DNA from: Apteryx mantelli
Lineage: Eukaryota; Chordata; Aves; Apterygiformes; Apterygidae
Assembly: GCF_036417845.1 (NCBI RefSeq)
Contig: NC_089994.1
Location: forward strand, 16,014,001-16,078,000
DNA: 64,000 nt
Direction of reading: 5' to 3'
The notes under the pieces are model-generated. The model worked only from the letters and a program-made list of their open reading frames with translations. It did not search any database and was not told the origin of the DNA. This document shows positions 12,219-27,200 of the stretch, piece after piece. How positions within the stretch are numbered: the first letter of the stretch is position 1; each line of letters starts with the position of its first letter. Made by a program: the position numbers and the translations under genes.

Positions 12219-15200
12219 CGGTAGGGGTGTTTTTGTTCTGGTTTGTTTTGGGCTTTTTTAGTTTTCTTGGCAGTCTCCAGTGCTAAAATCCCCAAATGAT
12301 TATTTTCTTTTTTGTATTGTTTATGTAAGAGCAAGAATTTCATTTATGCCTGTGTATGATTTGGCAAAAGTAAACTACTCCAAGTCCTGTTTATAGCATT
12401 GGCTGTGAAAAACAAGTAACCCCAATAATAGAAGTTTGGGAGACCTACTTGGCTGTTTAGAACCGTTTGTGTTAACGCATATTGCTGTGACTGGTGCATA
12501 CTTTGTGCTTTAGCTCAATGTTTCTTTCAACAAGAATTTGGTTTTGATTTTTGCAACATATTATTGATTTAATAATGCCATCCATATGTCCACAAATCTG
12601 ATTATACTGAGGAGAGAAGTTTAATCATATGCAATATTGTCAACCCTAAAGGACAGCATGCAGCATGGTTATAAAAAGGCTAATCATACAATCTCATCGT
12701 ACATGTAACTGTGAAAATCTAAATTTATTTTTGTTATGTTAATTATCATATACTTCTCTCCTCATGTTATTTTTAAGGAAGAAATTCCTAAAACCTGTGT
12801 TAACAGCTCCACCTATAAGAGAATAGGAGATTTAACAGCTATGAATAACTAGATTAAAGGCCTGGCCTGTTTTCTTCCCTGTGGTCACTTTGCGGGTGAT
12901 CCGGAAAGGTTAAGAGTAGCGGATTTGAGAGATTTGGTCTCTCTAGTCTCCTTCTATTGTCAGTGGAAACAAGAGGTTTCTCAAAGGGGATATTCCAGAC
13001 CAGGAGTCTAACTTAGCTACTGCAAATGGTCTCTTTTCTCCCTTGGCTACAGGAGGGTGCTTAAGGAGATTAGTCCCAGAAACTCAGATTTTGAAAATAT
13101 CCCTCTCTTTCTGCTCCTCTGTAAGAATTCAGTTGATGCCCCTTCATTTTCCTTTTTTCCTCCTTAGGCAAAGGAGAATACATAAATTAAGGGGGACAAA
13201 AATAGCCTTGAGGTGAGACTATACTTCAAGCAATAACTTGAAAAGTTTTAGCTTTTAACTTTTTTTAACGTGCTTTTGTTAATTCAATGGTTCCCATCTT
13301 CTTTTGGTCCTCGGCTGTATTGGACTGTATGAATTTGCCAAGTAGCATGCCTGTTAAGCTGCTGTACCTGAATAAAAATCTGAAATAATATGCAATGTTT
13401 TTCCCCGTGTTGTTCCCAACCTTTTTGAAGTTGTCTCTATTATTAGCTGGGGAGGTTGCTTAGAAAGTTTGGAGTGATGAGGATGGGGGTATGCAGCATC
13501 TCTCAAGGCTGAGATGATTGACAGTGTTTATCTCCTGGTTCGTGGTAGGTGGAGTCGTAACAGCTGAAAATAAGAAATTGCAGTCTTAGGATGAGGAAGG
13601 AGGGTAACGCTTTATTCTAAAGTCATCCCTGTATATGCTGGTATCTCTTAAGGAGCAAGAACGTTTAGATGACTGTCCCCAGAAAAGTGTATATTTTTGT
13701 AACACTTCATCTCAAAAATGCTCCTTAAGTGAATTGGCATGTGAATTAGAAAATAGCGATATTTTCTAATTATGTGGCTTAGCTTGGTTCTGCTTTTGAC
13801 TGCAATTGCCCCGAATATGGATTGTATACCTCTGGATCATGCTGTATAATTAAATTTAATCTCTTTAAGAAGGCTAATAATATTTACATGCAATTTTTTT
13901 AATTGTACCCTTGATCTTTTTTTTTGTCTTGCCTTGCAATTTGCCTTTTAAATCTATTTTTTCCTTTGTTATTTTAGACAAATCTTGCTGCTGCTGCTTT
14001 GCCATCTTATGCTTTTTACCTCAATCAACCAAATGAAAGTCCGAATTCCTTAGTGTCTGAAGCTTCAGGTATACTTAATTACTCCTACTTAAATTTCCTT
14101 TTCTTTTGAATTCTGTTTTTAGAACTTTTACTATAATGCACCTCCAGTAATTTTGGGGAGGTTAGAAGGTCTCTAGGAAACTCGATTTGAGCACTGGCAA
14201 GCTGTTAAACTTTAAATAGCGTAATTCTGGTGGTCTTTCTCTTGTATTTCAAATTGATGCTAGCTCCTGTGCATCACTGCTAGCAGATATAAGACATACG
14301 GCAATCTTTTCCATCAAATTTATGAACGCTTCAAAGCTGCATTTTGTGTTTAAAACTGTTTCATAACATAACTGCTATTAATATCACAGTGGGGATCAAC
14401 TGATCTTCTCAAATATTAGCATCATTGGTCCAGTAATCAGAGGACTGCATGGAAATAGAGGCAGAATCCCTGTAAGCCAAAGGCATGATTTGATACTTTT
14501 GTCCTGGTTGTGTGAACAGACCAGAACAGAATAATCAAGTCTTTTTTAAAATTATTTTTATCTTTCTAAAAATAAAAGTAAAATAAAAATAAAGAGCCAA
14601 ACAACTAATTTCCATATTTTGATCATAATACGGTGGGTCTGTTTTAGTAACAAACAGGAGCACCGAGATGCAGCTCTGCAGATTATGCATGTCTTTTTCT
14701 TCATTACAACTTGGTTGAGAGAGGGGCACACGGAAGAAATGGAAGTGGGACTGGGGCTGTTTGCCTCTCCCCCGTGTCATCTATCTAAGTCCTGCTCGTC
14801 TTTCTTTCGCACGCTAGCGAGTCTTGGCGAGTACCAAACCAAAGAGTCTGTAATGTCACGTGGCTGTCTAGGATTTTGCCTTGGGCAATACGAATGGTCA
14901 GTGCTCCACTGAAATCAGTAGAAATATGACAGTTTGTGGTAAATGAGGATTTGACCTTTGACACCAAGGAGTATATCTGTAGATTTTCCCTAATTTTTAG
15001 ATGTGGTTACTGATGCCGTGTGATGTAATACTAATTTATATTCCTAGCGCTTTGCATCAAGATTTTTTTTACTTCTGCTAACAAATACTTTAAGACCTGT
15101 AAGCAATAGATACCAATAATGAATACTGCATTCTTTAATGAGGCAGAATGAGGCTGCCAGAATAATATCTTATTAATGGATTTGGGGGTTCCTGTTTGGT

Positions 15201-18200
15201 AACTGTAAGCTTGAAACTTGTAATATTTTTTCAATGTTTCTTCTTATCAGGACTTTCATACTGGAAACTAGATGAAAAGGAGATGTATCACTCTTTGCCT
15301 GAGAACTTCAGAAGTGAATTCACTGATATTTTCTCCACAAAAGTATCACCAGATCAGGTAAACTTTGTACATGTTTTTAACATTGTCTTATAGTCGCTTG
15401 TCATTTTTGCTCTTTTCTACAATGGAAAGAATCAGTCCTTCAGAAGTGAACTTTCTGTGAAAAATTTCTTTTGTTAGCTTGCTCTCTTGTATTCTGTTCT
15501 TTCATTAGTCTTTTACCCCAGCTAAATTCACTTGGAATTTATTGGCCGCCTTTTGTCATTTAAAAGAAAGTGCATGTGTGTGCGTGTGTAAGAGAAGGAA
15601 AGAGACTAGTATATTTAAGGTATATATGCCTCATCAAAGATCCTTTTTAAAACTGGGTGCTTTGAATAAAGCCTTTTTCTGTTCTAAATTGTTTTATTAG
15701 GTAAAAGTTGCTTAGCTGTCTGTGGGTAAGGAGGACTGTATACAGAAAAAATAATTTAGCAATTTTATCTGTTCAAGTTGTCTTCAGCTGATGAAGTAAA
15801 GCCGTCATCATTGAAGGATATTTATCATAAAAGGCAAAAGGAAAACAAGCAGCTGCCAGACTGGAATTTTATGTCGTCTTCCCAGTCAAGTCACCCACCA
15901 GAGGTAAGATTAATCTCTTTATCTCATATCTCAGTTTGAAGATGTGACAGGTCACAGGCTGGTTTCGCATTAATCAGCCCCTGCTGCCACCTCCAGTGTT
16001 TGGCTGGAAGAGCACTTTGTGCAGCCGTGTGATGCAGGGGGCTGGGAAGCGATCCAGCTGAAAAGAACCTATAAGGATGTCCTGGGAAAAGGAGCACCTT
16101 TGCAGCACAACCTTGGGAATGATGCAGGGACAAACCTGCTGAGGCTGAGGCTGCAGCTGATGAACCGCACGTGGGACTGCAATTAGAGATAAGTGGGGTT
16201 TTCTCACTTCTTCCCACAAGACAAATTCCTTCCACCCCCAAACAGAAGAGGCTCAGGCTGTGGAAATATTCTTTATGGTATCTGTTTCTTTATTATACCC
16301 GTTTTCACGATACATCCGTTAGCTTTTTCTTGTATAAAATAAGATAGTCAAATAGCCATTGTTACTTATGTATGTTATTCATGAAGTGATCGATGACTGT
16401 ACAAAGTTATTGTTTCAAGCTGCCCGCAGACGTCATAGTTCTTTTATATACATGGCTGAAATCTCTAAGGTTTTCTAGACAGCGCAGTTGTTAGATAGGT
16501 CTTTATTCTTAACGGAAACTCAAAAACCCGAGTTGCAGACATTGAGAATACGTATCATCCTCTGAGCTGCTGCAGTTCCCTTCAGTTGTGCTCTTGCTTG
16601 TTACTACTAAATAATTGTAGTAATATCCAGTGTAATTCCTGCATTGTATTATATAGAGTACTAATGTCTTCAGATAACTCCGTTTACAAAATCAAAAGTT
16701 TAAATCACAACTTTTTAGCGTTCTAACTCATTTCCCAGATCTTGACGTTGGACCCAACCCTGCATATGAAACCAGGTCCGCAGACTCCAGGACACTATTT
16801 TTTTAATATTCCTGAAGAGACAGCTCCTTTTTCTCCAGACTCTATGGCAGAGCCCAGATTATCAAGTCACTGTGACACAGACTCTTTTTCACAGACAAGT
16901 AATTCATCTCAGCTAGGTGGTTCTCCAGAATATTCTGCCAGCAGTAGACCTGTGCATTTGGACTCCTGGAAAAATCACCCATTCCAAAATGAAGACAAGA
17001 CCAGCTGTCCTTTTCCAATGGCATATGCTGATGCTAATAATGATATTTTAGTCAACACTGAGGAGGAAGAAACATTGACTCTGACTCCATCTACTATTAC
17101 TCATTGTGCTGACAACAGTTTACCAGGATATAGTCTTTCAGTAACATCTCTTGAAGATCCTGTGATATTATCCAAGTAAGATTTATGTTCGTTTGTTTTA
17201 ATTTTTTAAAACCAACAGAGTGGGTCCTTTCATGAAAGAACTGAAACTTAAAAATACTGGTCAAGTGAACAAAATATAGGAGTTCTGTGAGCTCAGAACA
17301 TTGCAGGACTTCCCCCCCCCCCCCAATCCCCCCCATGAAGTATAGATGGTTTGTAGACAGAAGAGTCATTTTCCGTTTTTACAAATGAGGGTTACAAAGA
17401 GATGAAATGTCTTTCTTGGGACCATACTATTTGATCTATGAGACGGTGTTTGTGCTCTGTCTCCTTGACCCTGAAGGTCAGAGCCTTGACTAGAAGACAA
17501 AACAATTTTCTATGTATTCATGCTTGGTTATTTACATTTATACATTAGAATAAAGATACGTGCTTATTTCATAGGGTGTATGAGGGAGTTAATTTTGATA
17601 GTGAATTTCAGAGTACTACAGTGCATGTACGTTTTCCTACTTAGGGCCAAATGATAAGAGAAGCGGAGAATTACTTTAGGAAAAGCAAATATTCCCCACT
17701 GTCTGTTGTAGCCCTGCTGATTTGCACAGGGACAAGCAGACGTGGCGTGTATTCCACGTGTGGTGGCTTACGTAGGGGTCGTGGTTTCAACATAGCTCAG
17801 TCAGTGAGTTTTCCTATTTTAATTTTATAGGCATATTTTCTAGTGCATAGCAAGGGGAGAAAAGAGTGGGCAGAGAGAGTAAAGCTTTGTGATCTGAATG
17901 TAAATACCTATATGCAACCCTGGGGGAGCTGACACCACTGCCTTAAATGACAGCTTTCTTTGCTTTAATTTGAATGGGACCACAACCAAGTTCTATAGGA
18001 GATTTTTGTGCTGAGGTCATCATGTGTAATGAATACAGCTGGCTGTACATGGTCATGTGGATAGCTGGACTTTTTTTTTTTTTTCTTCTTAATTTTAAAA
18101 ACAGGATTAGGCAGAACTTGAGGGAAAAACATGCTCGACACATAGCTGATTTACGAGCTTACTATGATGCCGAGATACAGAGCTTAAAACAACAGCTAGA

Positions 18201-21200
18201 GGAAAGCCATAAAACTGCTTCCTCTGAAGACTTGAAGAAAATCAATCAAAATCTTGCTGACAGGTACTGTTTGTCCTTGTTTGTCCTCTCTCTCTGTTGC
18301 ATGATATTTTTCCCATTTTAAAAACTACATATGTTTGTTTAAAATATTTTGAAGTTTATTTTGCTCTTAAATTCTGAAGATTTCTTGCATCTGTTGATGC
18401 CTAACAATAATTTTAAACTAATCCTCAAGTGTGATGTTTGGACCAAAGGCTCTGTGCCTTGTTTGACCCGATTACTGCTGAAAGCAGTGGAAGTTTTGCT
18501 CAAGAAATGCTGGCAGGCTGAGGTAGAGCAAAACAATTTGTCATGGAAGCGTCTACGTTGTAAGACTGTGCTTGCCTGTTGTGCTGGTGAACATCATCCC
18601 TCTTTATTGTTCTTGTCAAAGCTACAGGTAATACAGGAACCGTGTTGGATTTATTGGGAGCTCTATCAAACTGACTTCTTTGATACTTTTGCCAGTCAAT
18701 GCTCTTTGTCCAGATGTTACCGCTGGAGGTTGTGTGCCTCACCTCTGTTCTACTCAACATAACTTGAGTGTTTGCCATTGTATAGAAGTTCAGTGTGATT
18801 TTTATATCATTATTGCCAATCAAAACACCTATTATAAATTTTGTCAGGTATTTTAACTGTCTAAATTTATGTGCTTCAGAATAATTGGAACTGTGTGTGG
18901 GTGACTGGGACTCTTTTGTACTCATCTTCTAGCACTAGTGCAGCCTGTCTATTAGAAGTGACTTCTGAGCAGTCATTTATTCAGTTACAAGTAGCTTGCG
19001 ATACAATTTCAGTCATTAATTATCACACAGCATCATCAATTAGCTGAAGTGGAGCTCTGCCTTGGTGCATCTCAGCTGCTTTTGGTTCTGGCGCTCTTAT
19101 GCTCTGAGCCATCTGGAGCGTCTCTGCTGCTTGCCCACCGTGAGCCCCAGAGCCCTCGCTCGCAGAGGTGCTCGGTGCCTGCGGCAGAGGCGGAAGGCGA
19201 TGGGCAGATGTCGCAGGTTGGGCGCCCAGAGTTCGTGGCGGTGCTGGAGGCAGATAGCTCAATTCCCCCAAGTACGAATGCGGCTAATGCGGCACTATCA
19301 TCTCGCAGAGCCGAGGTAAAGAGCGAGTAATGATTCCAAAACACTTGGGCATTGTCGGGCTGAATGCCATAGGAAAGCTAACGAGAAAATAATTCTGTCA
19401 TCAGAGGAGCATTTGAAAAACGGCCTGTGGTTAAGGCATGATATATTGAATAGCAGCTTATGAACAAAGAGTAAAGCGCACTATGTACGCTGGAATGAGG
19501 CAGGGTCCTTTAGAAAAAAAAAAAGATGGGATGTGTTGTCATGTATAGGCACAAGGTGTGGGAATTAAGGTTGCATGATTATAAAAGCAAGATAATTTAT
19601 AACCGTGAGAAAGTTTGATGCTCCTTTTCATGAGTAGCAGGTGTCAGACTTGGAGTCCAAATTAAAAACCATCCTGGTAAGTTATGCGTTGAGTTGTAGT
19701 TTTGCTACATGGCAGCTCTTCTTGTTCTCCTCAGTTGTGTGCTATTGATATAAGATGGTGCCCATTTCCACACATGGGTACTGTTTGTCTGTGTTTTTTC
19801 AGTGGCTGTTTTTAATATAATTGGATTGCTTGTGTGTGTGAGAGAGAAAAAAATGTAGATTTATTTGAAAATTTCAAGAGACTTGTAATTTTTATCTTTT
19901 AAATAGGTGTGACCAGTTAGATGCAGCTCTGAATGAAGCAAGTGCTCGCATGAGAGCCCTTGAAAATAAGAATAATATGCTAGAAAAACAAGTGGTAAGT
20001 ATATATTTTTGGTGACACATTAGTTCAAGGTGCTTATTAGCTAAAATGGTAAGAGAATGCACCTGTTAATTGTTATTCTAATCTAGATCTTTCTGCTGTT
20101 TGATTTTCAACCTTTCTTCTTAATATGTGATATTAGCCAAGATGTTACACAGGTGACTTTCCTAGCTGTGTTTCTTGGACTCCCTACTTGAGTTTCAGAT
20201 GAGAATCATCAGTTTTGCTTATAAACAACCCTTATATGCATAGATCACCTTTCCAGGTTACCAGGGACCAAACAAAGTTCAATGGTAAAATATTTGTGAT
20301 GTGTTTCTGATGTCTCCCTCTAAAACAAAATCAAATAATAAAACATCTAGTGGGCAAAGGAAAGGGAAAAAAAATCTTTGCTACTTCCTTTTTGGTTTCA
20401 TATTACATCTGTGTGATAATAGCAAATCTCATGCACACAGAGAAAAAAATACTATCTTTCTATGTGTATTTCTACAGTTTTTCTGGCTAGGTCAGACCAG
20501 TTCTTTCATGACTGCATAGCTGTGTTTATTGGTCAAAGAACAGGACATTTTCTTCTCATATGGATCTAGGAGATGGGATTCAGCTGACTTAGCCATACCT
20601 GTCTGGGAACTGCCAGGTAGTTCTAGCCAGCTGTCAAGATTCCCGCTATAGCTGAAGGAAAGCAAGTTAGCCAACTGGACGAAGCCGTACAAAATGGGTA
20701 TCATCTTGTGGGTCTTTAGTCTTCATTTTAATTCTTTAAGCATTATAGAAATGAACAAAACCATCTTTCCTCCTTTTAGTTGATGCACAGATATACACCT
20801 GTTTTCCATTTGGGGGGGTTTCAGGTTATGCCTTGTACTGAAATCAAAAGTCTGCTGGGTAAACATTATAATGAATGTTGTCTTTCTTCTGCAGACAGAG
20901 TGGAGAGAACGCTTTTATGCAGTCAGTAGTACTTCCAAAATTTTGCAAGAACGTATTGAAGAAATGCGCACAAGTAATAAAGAGAAGGATAACACTATAA
21001 GTCGACTAAAATCAAGGCTTAAAGATCTAGAGGAAGCATTTGAAAAAGCTTACAAATTGTCTGATAATAAAGATACAAGGCTAAAGGAAGAAAATAAAAT
21101 GTTTCAGAATGTAAGTAAGAAAATGGGCAATGATGTCTACCATTACATCCAAGACTTGCTGTGTTCATAATGTGCTTTGATAAACCACTCAATTTACTAT

Positions 21201-24200
21201 TGTGAAAACTTAATGCACATCTAAGAACAGAAACCTACATTTGACTTTAAGTTAGGCATTAGGTGATACTACAAACCTAATAGATATTTTAAAACTTGTT
21301 TAAGGCAGCAAGTATGTACTTTGATTGGTCGCTAGTAAAGAACTCATTGCATCTTGTTACAGCTACGTATGATAACACTTGTGGTAGCTCATTTCAGGTA
21401 TTTTATTACTCTTTAAGCTGTTAGCTCATTTTCCTTTTAGAGGAATTACAGGAAATAATTTGTTTATAGCTTTCAAGTCCAGATGGCAGGCTAGGAGGTG
21501 GTTTGCAACCGCAGAGGGACGTGTCTCTGCCTACTCAGTTTCTGCTGTCTCCAGCAGCTTCATCTTTGTGGTATCTTAATAGCTTACTATTTGTGTATCT
21601 GGAGGGGCAGCGTCTTCAGGGCTAAACTTAGAACAAGGAGTTTTTTCCTCTCTTTTAAGCTTAGTGGGAATAGACTGAACTTATTTTTCATAACTAATGA
21701 GTTAACAACCAAGTTAACAACTTGGTATAACTGTACAAACTGTATGTATTATTTCAGGCTGAATCAAAAGAATTGTGCCCTCTGATTCCTCAACAATAGC
21801 TTTATAGTATATTGAAATGGATTTGTCTTGGTGAAATAAATATTAGCTGGAAAAACTATTAGATGCTTTAACTTTTTTTTTTTTAACAATTAAAAATTCA
21901 AAAGTATTGAAATATTGGCTGAAATACAAAGTCAGCTTTAAAGTCAGTGAGGAATTTCACCAGTTCCTTCTTCTCCTTTAGTTCCTTTAGAGATAAATCA
22001 TTTGAAATTAGAAATATGATGTGTAAGTAGTTGTCTCCTTTGTCTCTCCTATATTTTTTTCTGGTTAGAACAAATAGAGCTTAAGAAATAATGTTGAAAT
22101 TTTTTTCTAGAAAAATCAAATACACACTATATCCTCACAGTGCTTATGCATACATTAGACAAGCGATTAAGATAGTTTTACTCACAAAAATCAACAAAAA
22201 CGTCAATTGTATTTATTTTTAGTTTTGTTTCCTTTTTTTAGCTTTTAGGAGAATATGACTCCCTTGGAAAAGAACATGAAAGAGTAAAGGTAGGTAATAC
22301 ACTAGTTAATATTATATGTAAACTTTTTTTTTTTTAAGTAAAATCTTTATTGCATAACTTATGTAAGAATATCCAGCTATCCAACTATAAATGAGGAGAT
22401 AGAACAACCTGTTCTTTATCATCTGTTTTTTTAAGGCCAACATGTTTCATGCAAATATCTCCGAGCTAATATGTGCCATAGAATTAACTGAATTCACTTA
22501 TGTATTTAGAAAAGATCAAACAGAGAGATCCATATTTACTTTAACTGATAACTTCTTACTGTATCTTCAGAGCCCTAGAAAGGGGAAAAGAGGGAGTTTA
22601 GAGTGTATCAGAAGAGTGGGGTTTTTTGTGGTGGTGATGTTGTTGTTGTTTAATAATATTCCAGTCATGGACAGCAAAAGTACTGCAAAGTCAAAAGCAA
22701 CGAACTTTAATGGAATTTCCTTTCAAATAGGAGGGCATAGTTAATGCATTATTTTCAAAACTGATGTGGAGTTATGCATTTTTTTATATATTTATGTAGT
22801 TTCTGAACTTGTTGCTTTCTTCCTTGTGTACTGTGTAGGATACATTAAATGCAACGGAAAACAAATTGCTTGATGCAAACACCCAGATCTCTGATTTGAA
22901 AAGGTAATTCCGAAATGGTCTGAACATTATTTTAACAGTATGAAATATAGGCTATGCCATAGGTAGCATGTACTCCTAGATCATGATGGTAGTAGATCTT
23001 GCAATTTTATTTACATCTTTTAAGTATTTTATGTTGCTTTGTGTTGCTTTGCAGACATTGTAAGAATCTCAGAAAGTGTGGTTTTTTACTTCCTTGCTCA
23101 CAGCCTCTTCCAGTGGGATGTAATCAACTGCTTCCTTCCGGACTGTCGCTCAGCTGGTCCAGCCAGTCCACTGCTCAAGCTTTCACTGCTACAGTTGTCT
23201 CCTCAGCTGCCCCCATCTTCAGCTAACCACTCTCTCTCCTGGTTTTCAGGAGTGAGGATGCTGCCAGGAGTTTGCTGTTCAAAATTATGGCTCCTAGGCA
23301 TGAATAAAGGACAAAGGTGTTCGATGCATAGAGCAGGAATAAATTCTTACGCCTCCTGGGTAGGCACTAGGGAGGACATGTGTAACCATCAAGGGATTTA
23401 GGGCTATGAATGTGTCTTCCCATTTGGGATTTCTCAGCCACTCCCTGTCAAGGCTGTTAAACTGTGCATTTGCTCAGAGAAGTGTAGAGAGGTGGGAGGT
23501 GAGGAATTAGTTTTGAGAGGGCTCTAAGGCAGGCATCAGGAGCTGATGTCCCATGTCATTCAGCTCCCTCTGAGTTTCTTTTGTGATTATGTGCTGTCAT
23601 CATTTTCTTTTCTGTGTTTATATGAGCAGCTGGAGCCCAGCTATCCAAAGTTAGAAAGACCAAGAGAGATTTTTTTTTTTCTTCATGCATAATTTTTCAT
23701 GATTTTTTTTTTTCCCCCCTAGAAATGTGCCTACCAGTTTCACCTTAGAATTCATTCCAAATGTCATTACCACCGAGCATTAACTTGTGCATAGTCTTCA
23801 GCCAAAACCGGAAAGAGAACAAATGTGATGCTCCTGCAAATGTTGCAACAGTTCTTTTCTTTGATGCTCAGGTCAGCTGATTTTTAAAGAAAAAGAATAG
23901 AAAGAATTTAAAGAAGGAATAGAAGGAAGCCAAAATCCAACACTCTGCCTACAGTCCTTGTTGAGGAAATGAAGATACTGTGAAGAGCAGCTCAGTCTAG
24001 AATTTCTCTTACTGCTTTTATTGTTCCCACCTGTTTGTGGATGCTGCTAGGTAGGGGCCATTCCAGGCTAGGGGAGCTGTAGTGGAAAAAGGAGATTTTT
24101 ATTTCCTGCTCGGGAGAGCTGTATTTCTGTTAAGGGATCCTCCAAGCAGGAAGCGTGTAAGATTGTGTTGCGTTGCCAAGGGCTGGTTCACTGGAGATGG

Positions 24201-27200
24201 GTGCTGCAGTATATGGGAGAGGGGCAGATCTCATGGAGAGCCTGAGCAGCAGATTGATGGAGTCACCTAAGTGACACACAGGAGAATAAGCCACCCATTA
24301 AAATCGGAGTGGGGGATAAATGTATCACTTCAAGGAGGAAACAGATTTTTTTTTCCTGCCTTTTTTCTAACTCCTCTGCATTGAATGCTTTAATCTACAG
24401 CAGTAACTCCTGGTCTGTCTTTCTAGCTAGGTTAGTTGAATTAAACCAAGAACTCAAATATATATTTATATATTGATAGATCAAGCTGTAACAGTTACCC
24501 TTGTTCTTTGCTTGTTTTTCTCCTGCTTTACCCAGGATATCCAAATAAAAATGAGCAAACCATATTTTAATACTCCAAGAATAATCTTATGTTTCTTTAA
24601 TGTCTTTTAAACCATCTTATAATGTGTCCTTGTTACTTTCATATTAGAACAATTTCAAAACTTGAAGCTCAGCTTAAGCAGGTAGAACATGAAAATATGT
24701 TAAAACTTCGTCATATTACTGAAAGTCGTTTAGGAACCTCTTGTGCCAAGTAAGTGAATATTCCAACAATGTGAAAACAGATTATGTGTGGGTTTTTTTT
24801 TTTTTTAAACCCTTTTTATGTGTTTTGGCTAAAAAAAGGATAAAGAAAATGTGAAACTATAGGCTAAACTGGATTAGAGATGTGATACAGATACTTCACA
24901 TACTAAGAAATTATTAAAGAAATCAAATACTATATAGGTGATCTGACAAACTCTATCTCTGCAATTTTCAACCTGAGCATTTATTATGTATTGGTTACTC
25001 AGCTGTATAGGGATTTCCATGCTCAGCAAAGATCTTGGGAATAAAATCTGACAGTCCAATTAGACTTTAGAGGTTTTCTTTGTGCCCTGATGTCTCTGAT
25101 TGTAGAGGCTAATTATTACTTTTTGTGTTTCTAAATATAGTTTGTACAAGTATCCTGAGAGTAGTGTAGAAGTTGAATTAAAATGCATGCTCTCATTTGG
25201 ATTGTGAATTTCTGTTAATCAGAAGTTGGCCTGTGTTCTGTTTTGCTACCTTTATATTTTAGACCTGAAAAACTTTTGTCTCCGTCTGAGATTACGTTGA
25301 TGTGTTTTTCTTTGTTTTTTAGTATTTAAAAATAAAAAAACTCCAATTCAGAACTGATACTGAAACATTAATGTAATGTGTTTGGGGGAATGTCTGTTCG
25401 CATATGTTGAACAGTAGTATTTTTTTATCTAATTTTATTGATTATTATGACCCAAATAATTTATGCTTTAATAAATGTCAGGGACAGTTTTCTAGTTAGA
25501 ACTGTTTTAATATCTATGAATAGGATCCCGCAACAACAAAGGATAAAAAGGAAGACCTAAACACTGTGGATCCTGCTCGCTGGGGAGGGAGGGTGTAAGA
25601 ACCTCCATGGATTTGGAGGCTGGTTTGTCCCTATCTGATGCTGGAGGCCCAGAGAAGCCTCGTTCCAGTTGAATGCGCAGCAGGGTAAACTTACAGGACA
25701 GTGGTTATGGTTAAATATCTTGAATAAGCAAGAACTTTTCTTTTTTTCTTAAGTATCTACTTTCCTGTGAATAAAAACCTGTATTTCTAATACTTATACA
25801 ACCTTCATTAGCCAGTGTTTATCGCTCTCTCAAATTGTCAACAGTGGTTTTTGGGAGGTTTATTTGTTTAAGAGACTGATAAATTGTGTCAAAAGGAAAG
25901 CTGGGATCAGATGCTTTGAACTAGTGAAGGTGTCAACACCAAATTTTTGTTATCAGTTGAGAAATGGACGGTACGCAAATCTGGGTCCAAGTAAGCAACA
26001 CTAATTTACAAGGAGACTTGTGTGGCGTTTTGCATTTGGACAATACTGCCTAATTAAGACAGAAACCTCAACATCGGGGGGGAAATTTTTTTTTCTTTAC
26101 AAGCTTGTTTTTAAAAGCAGTTATTTTTCCATAGAACTTGCAGTTTTGTTGTATATTTGTTATTGTTTCTGCTTAACTTGAATAAATGACTGGATTTTCA
26201 TAATTAAAAAAAAATCAAAGCTTTTTATAATTCTGAAGTTTTTCATTCCTATAGCAAGCTGGCAACTCCTGATGTCAGCAGGCGGAAGTGGCTGATACCG
26301 GGAGCAGAGTACTCGATCTTCACTGGCCAGCCTTTGGAAATCCAGGAAAGCCCCAAAGATAACAGACTAGAAGAAACCTATATTCCTTCTAGGTGAGCTG
26401 GTTTCCTTCAGCCTCTATGATGATTAAAGGGAATGTGGCTAAACACTCTGTCCAAAACTGACTAGATTCATATTTCTAGATTCTTGTGCATGTAGTTTTA
26501 AACAGAGTTCTAAAGTTTCTCAGTTTTTTGTAAGTACTATACAATTCTCTTAAAAACAAAACAAACTTCTTCCTTTACCAACATATGAAGCAAGCAGCAG
26601 CGCTGTAGCCTTCAGTACCTTCCCTGAAATATCAGAAAGCTTGAACTGCATCTTGCACCGTTGCCTTCCTGTTCTCTGGCATGTTTGTGCCCATTTCTCC
26701 TCCGCGTTTGGGCATGGAAATGCTCTGTTGTATTAAACTATTGTGGTTGGCTGCAGCTTTTTGCCGGTCTGAAGCTTCAGTTGTTCAGGGTGTCATTTCT
26801 CGGATTTCCTTCTTCCTCGGAAGTTTTTGAGCCTCTGTCAGGATGTTTTTAGTTCTCAGAGTTTACATCACATGCTTAGAAAATGTAAAATCACCAAATT
26901 TAACTATTACCGTTCAACTTTAGATTCTTGTATTGGTCTATAACACGGTCCTCTGAGGTTCTTGAGTTAAATTAAAAATCACTGTAAAGTTCCTGTTTTG
27001 GCAACAAACTATAAAGATCAGAATAAATTTCTCTGGGTTTTTGTCTGTTCAGCCTGCATTTGGATAGCCAAACTAAAATATAAAAGCTTGATCCTTTTTT
27101 TTCTTTTTCTTTTTTTCTTCAAGTTCTTTAAGGCACCATTCTCCTCCTGAAAAGGACCCTTCACAAGAAGACTCTTCAACAGGCACAACAGAGAAGAAGG

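Noticed and set aside
15785-15790. TCTTCAG as acceptor of exon 9
   Set aside because: Using it puts the next codons into CTG ATG AAG TAA, a stop; the AAG acceptor 10 nt upstream restores a conserved sequence.
23000-23400. Open frame of 120 codons in MPHOSPH9 intron 15
   Set aside because: It does not align with the protein, and the flanking exons 15 and 16 already join in phase.
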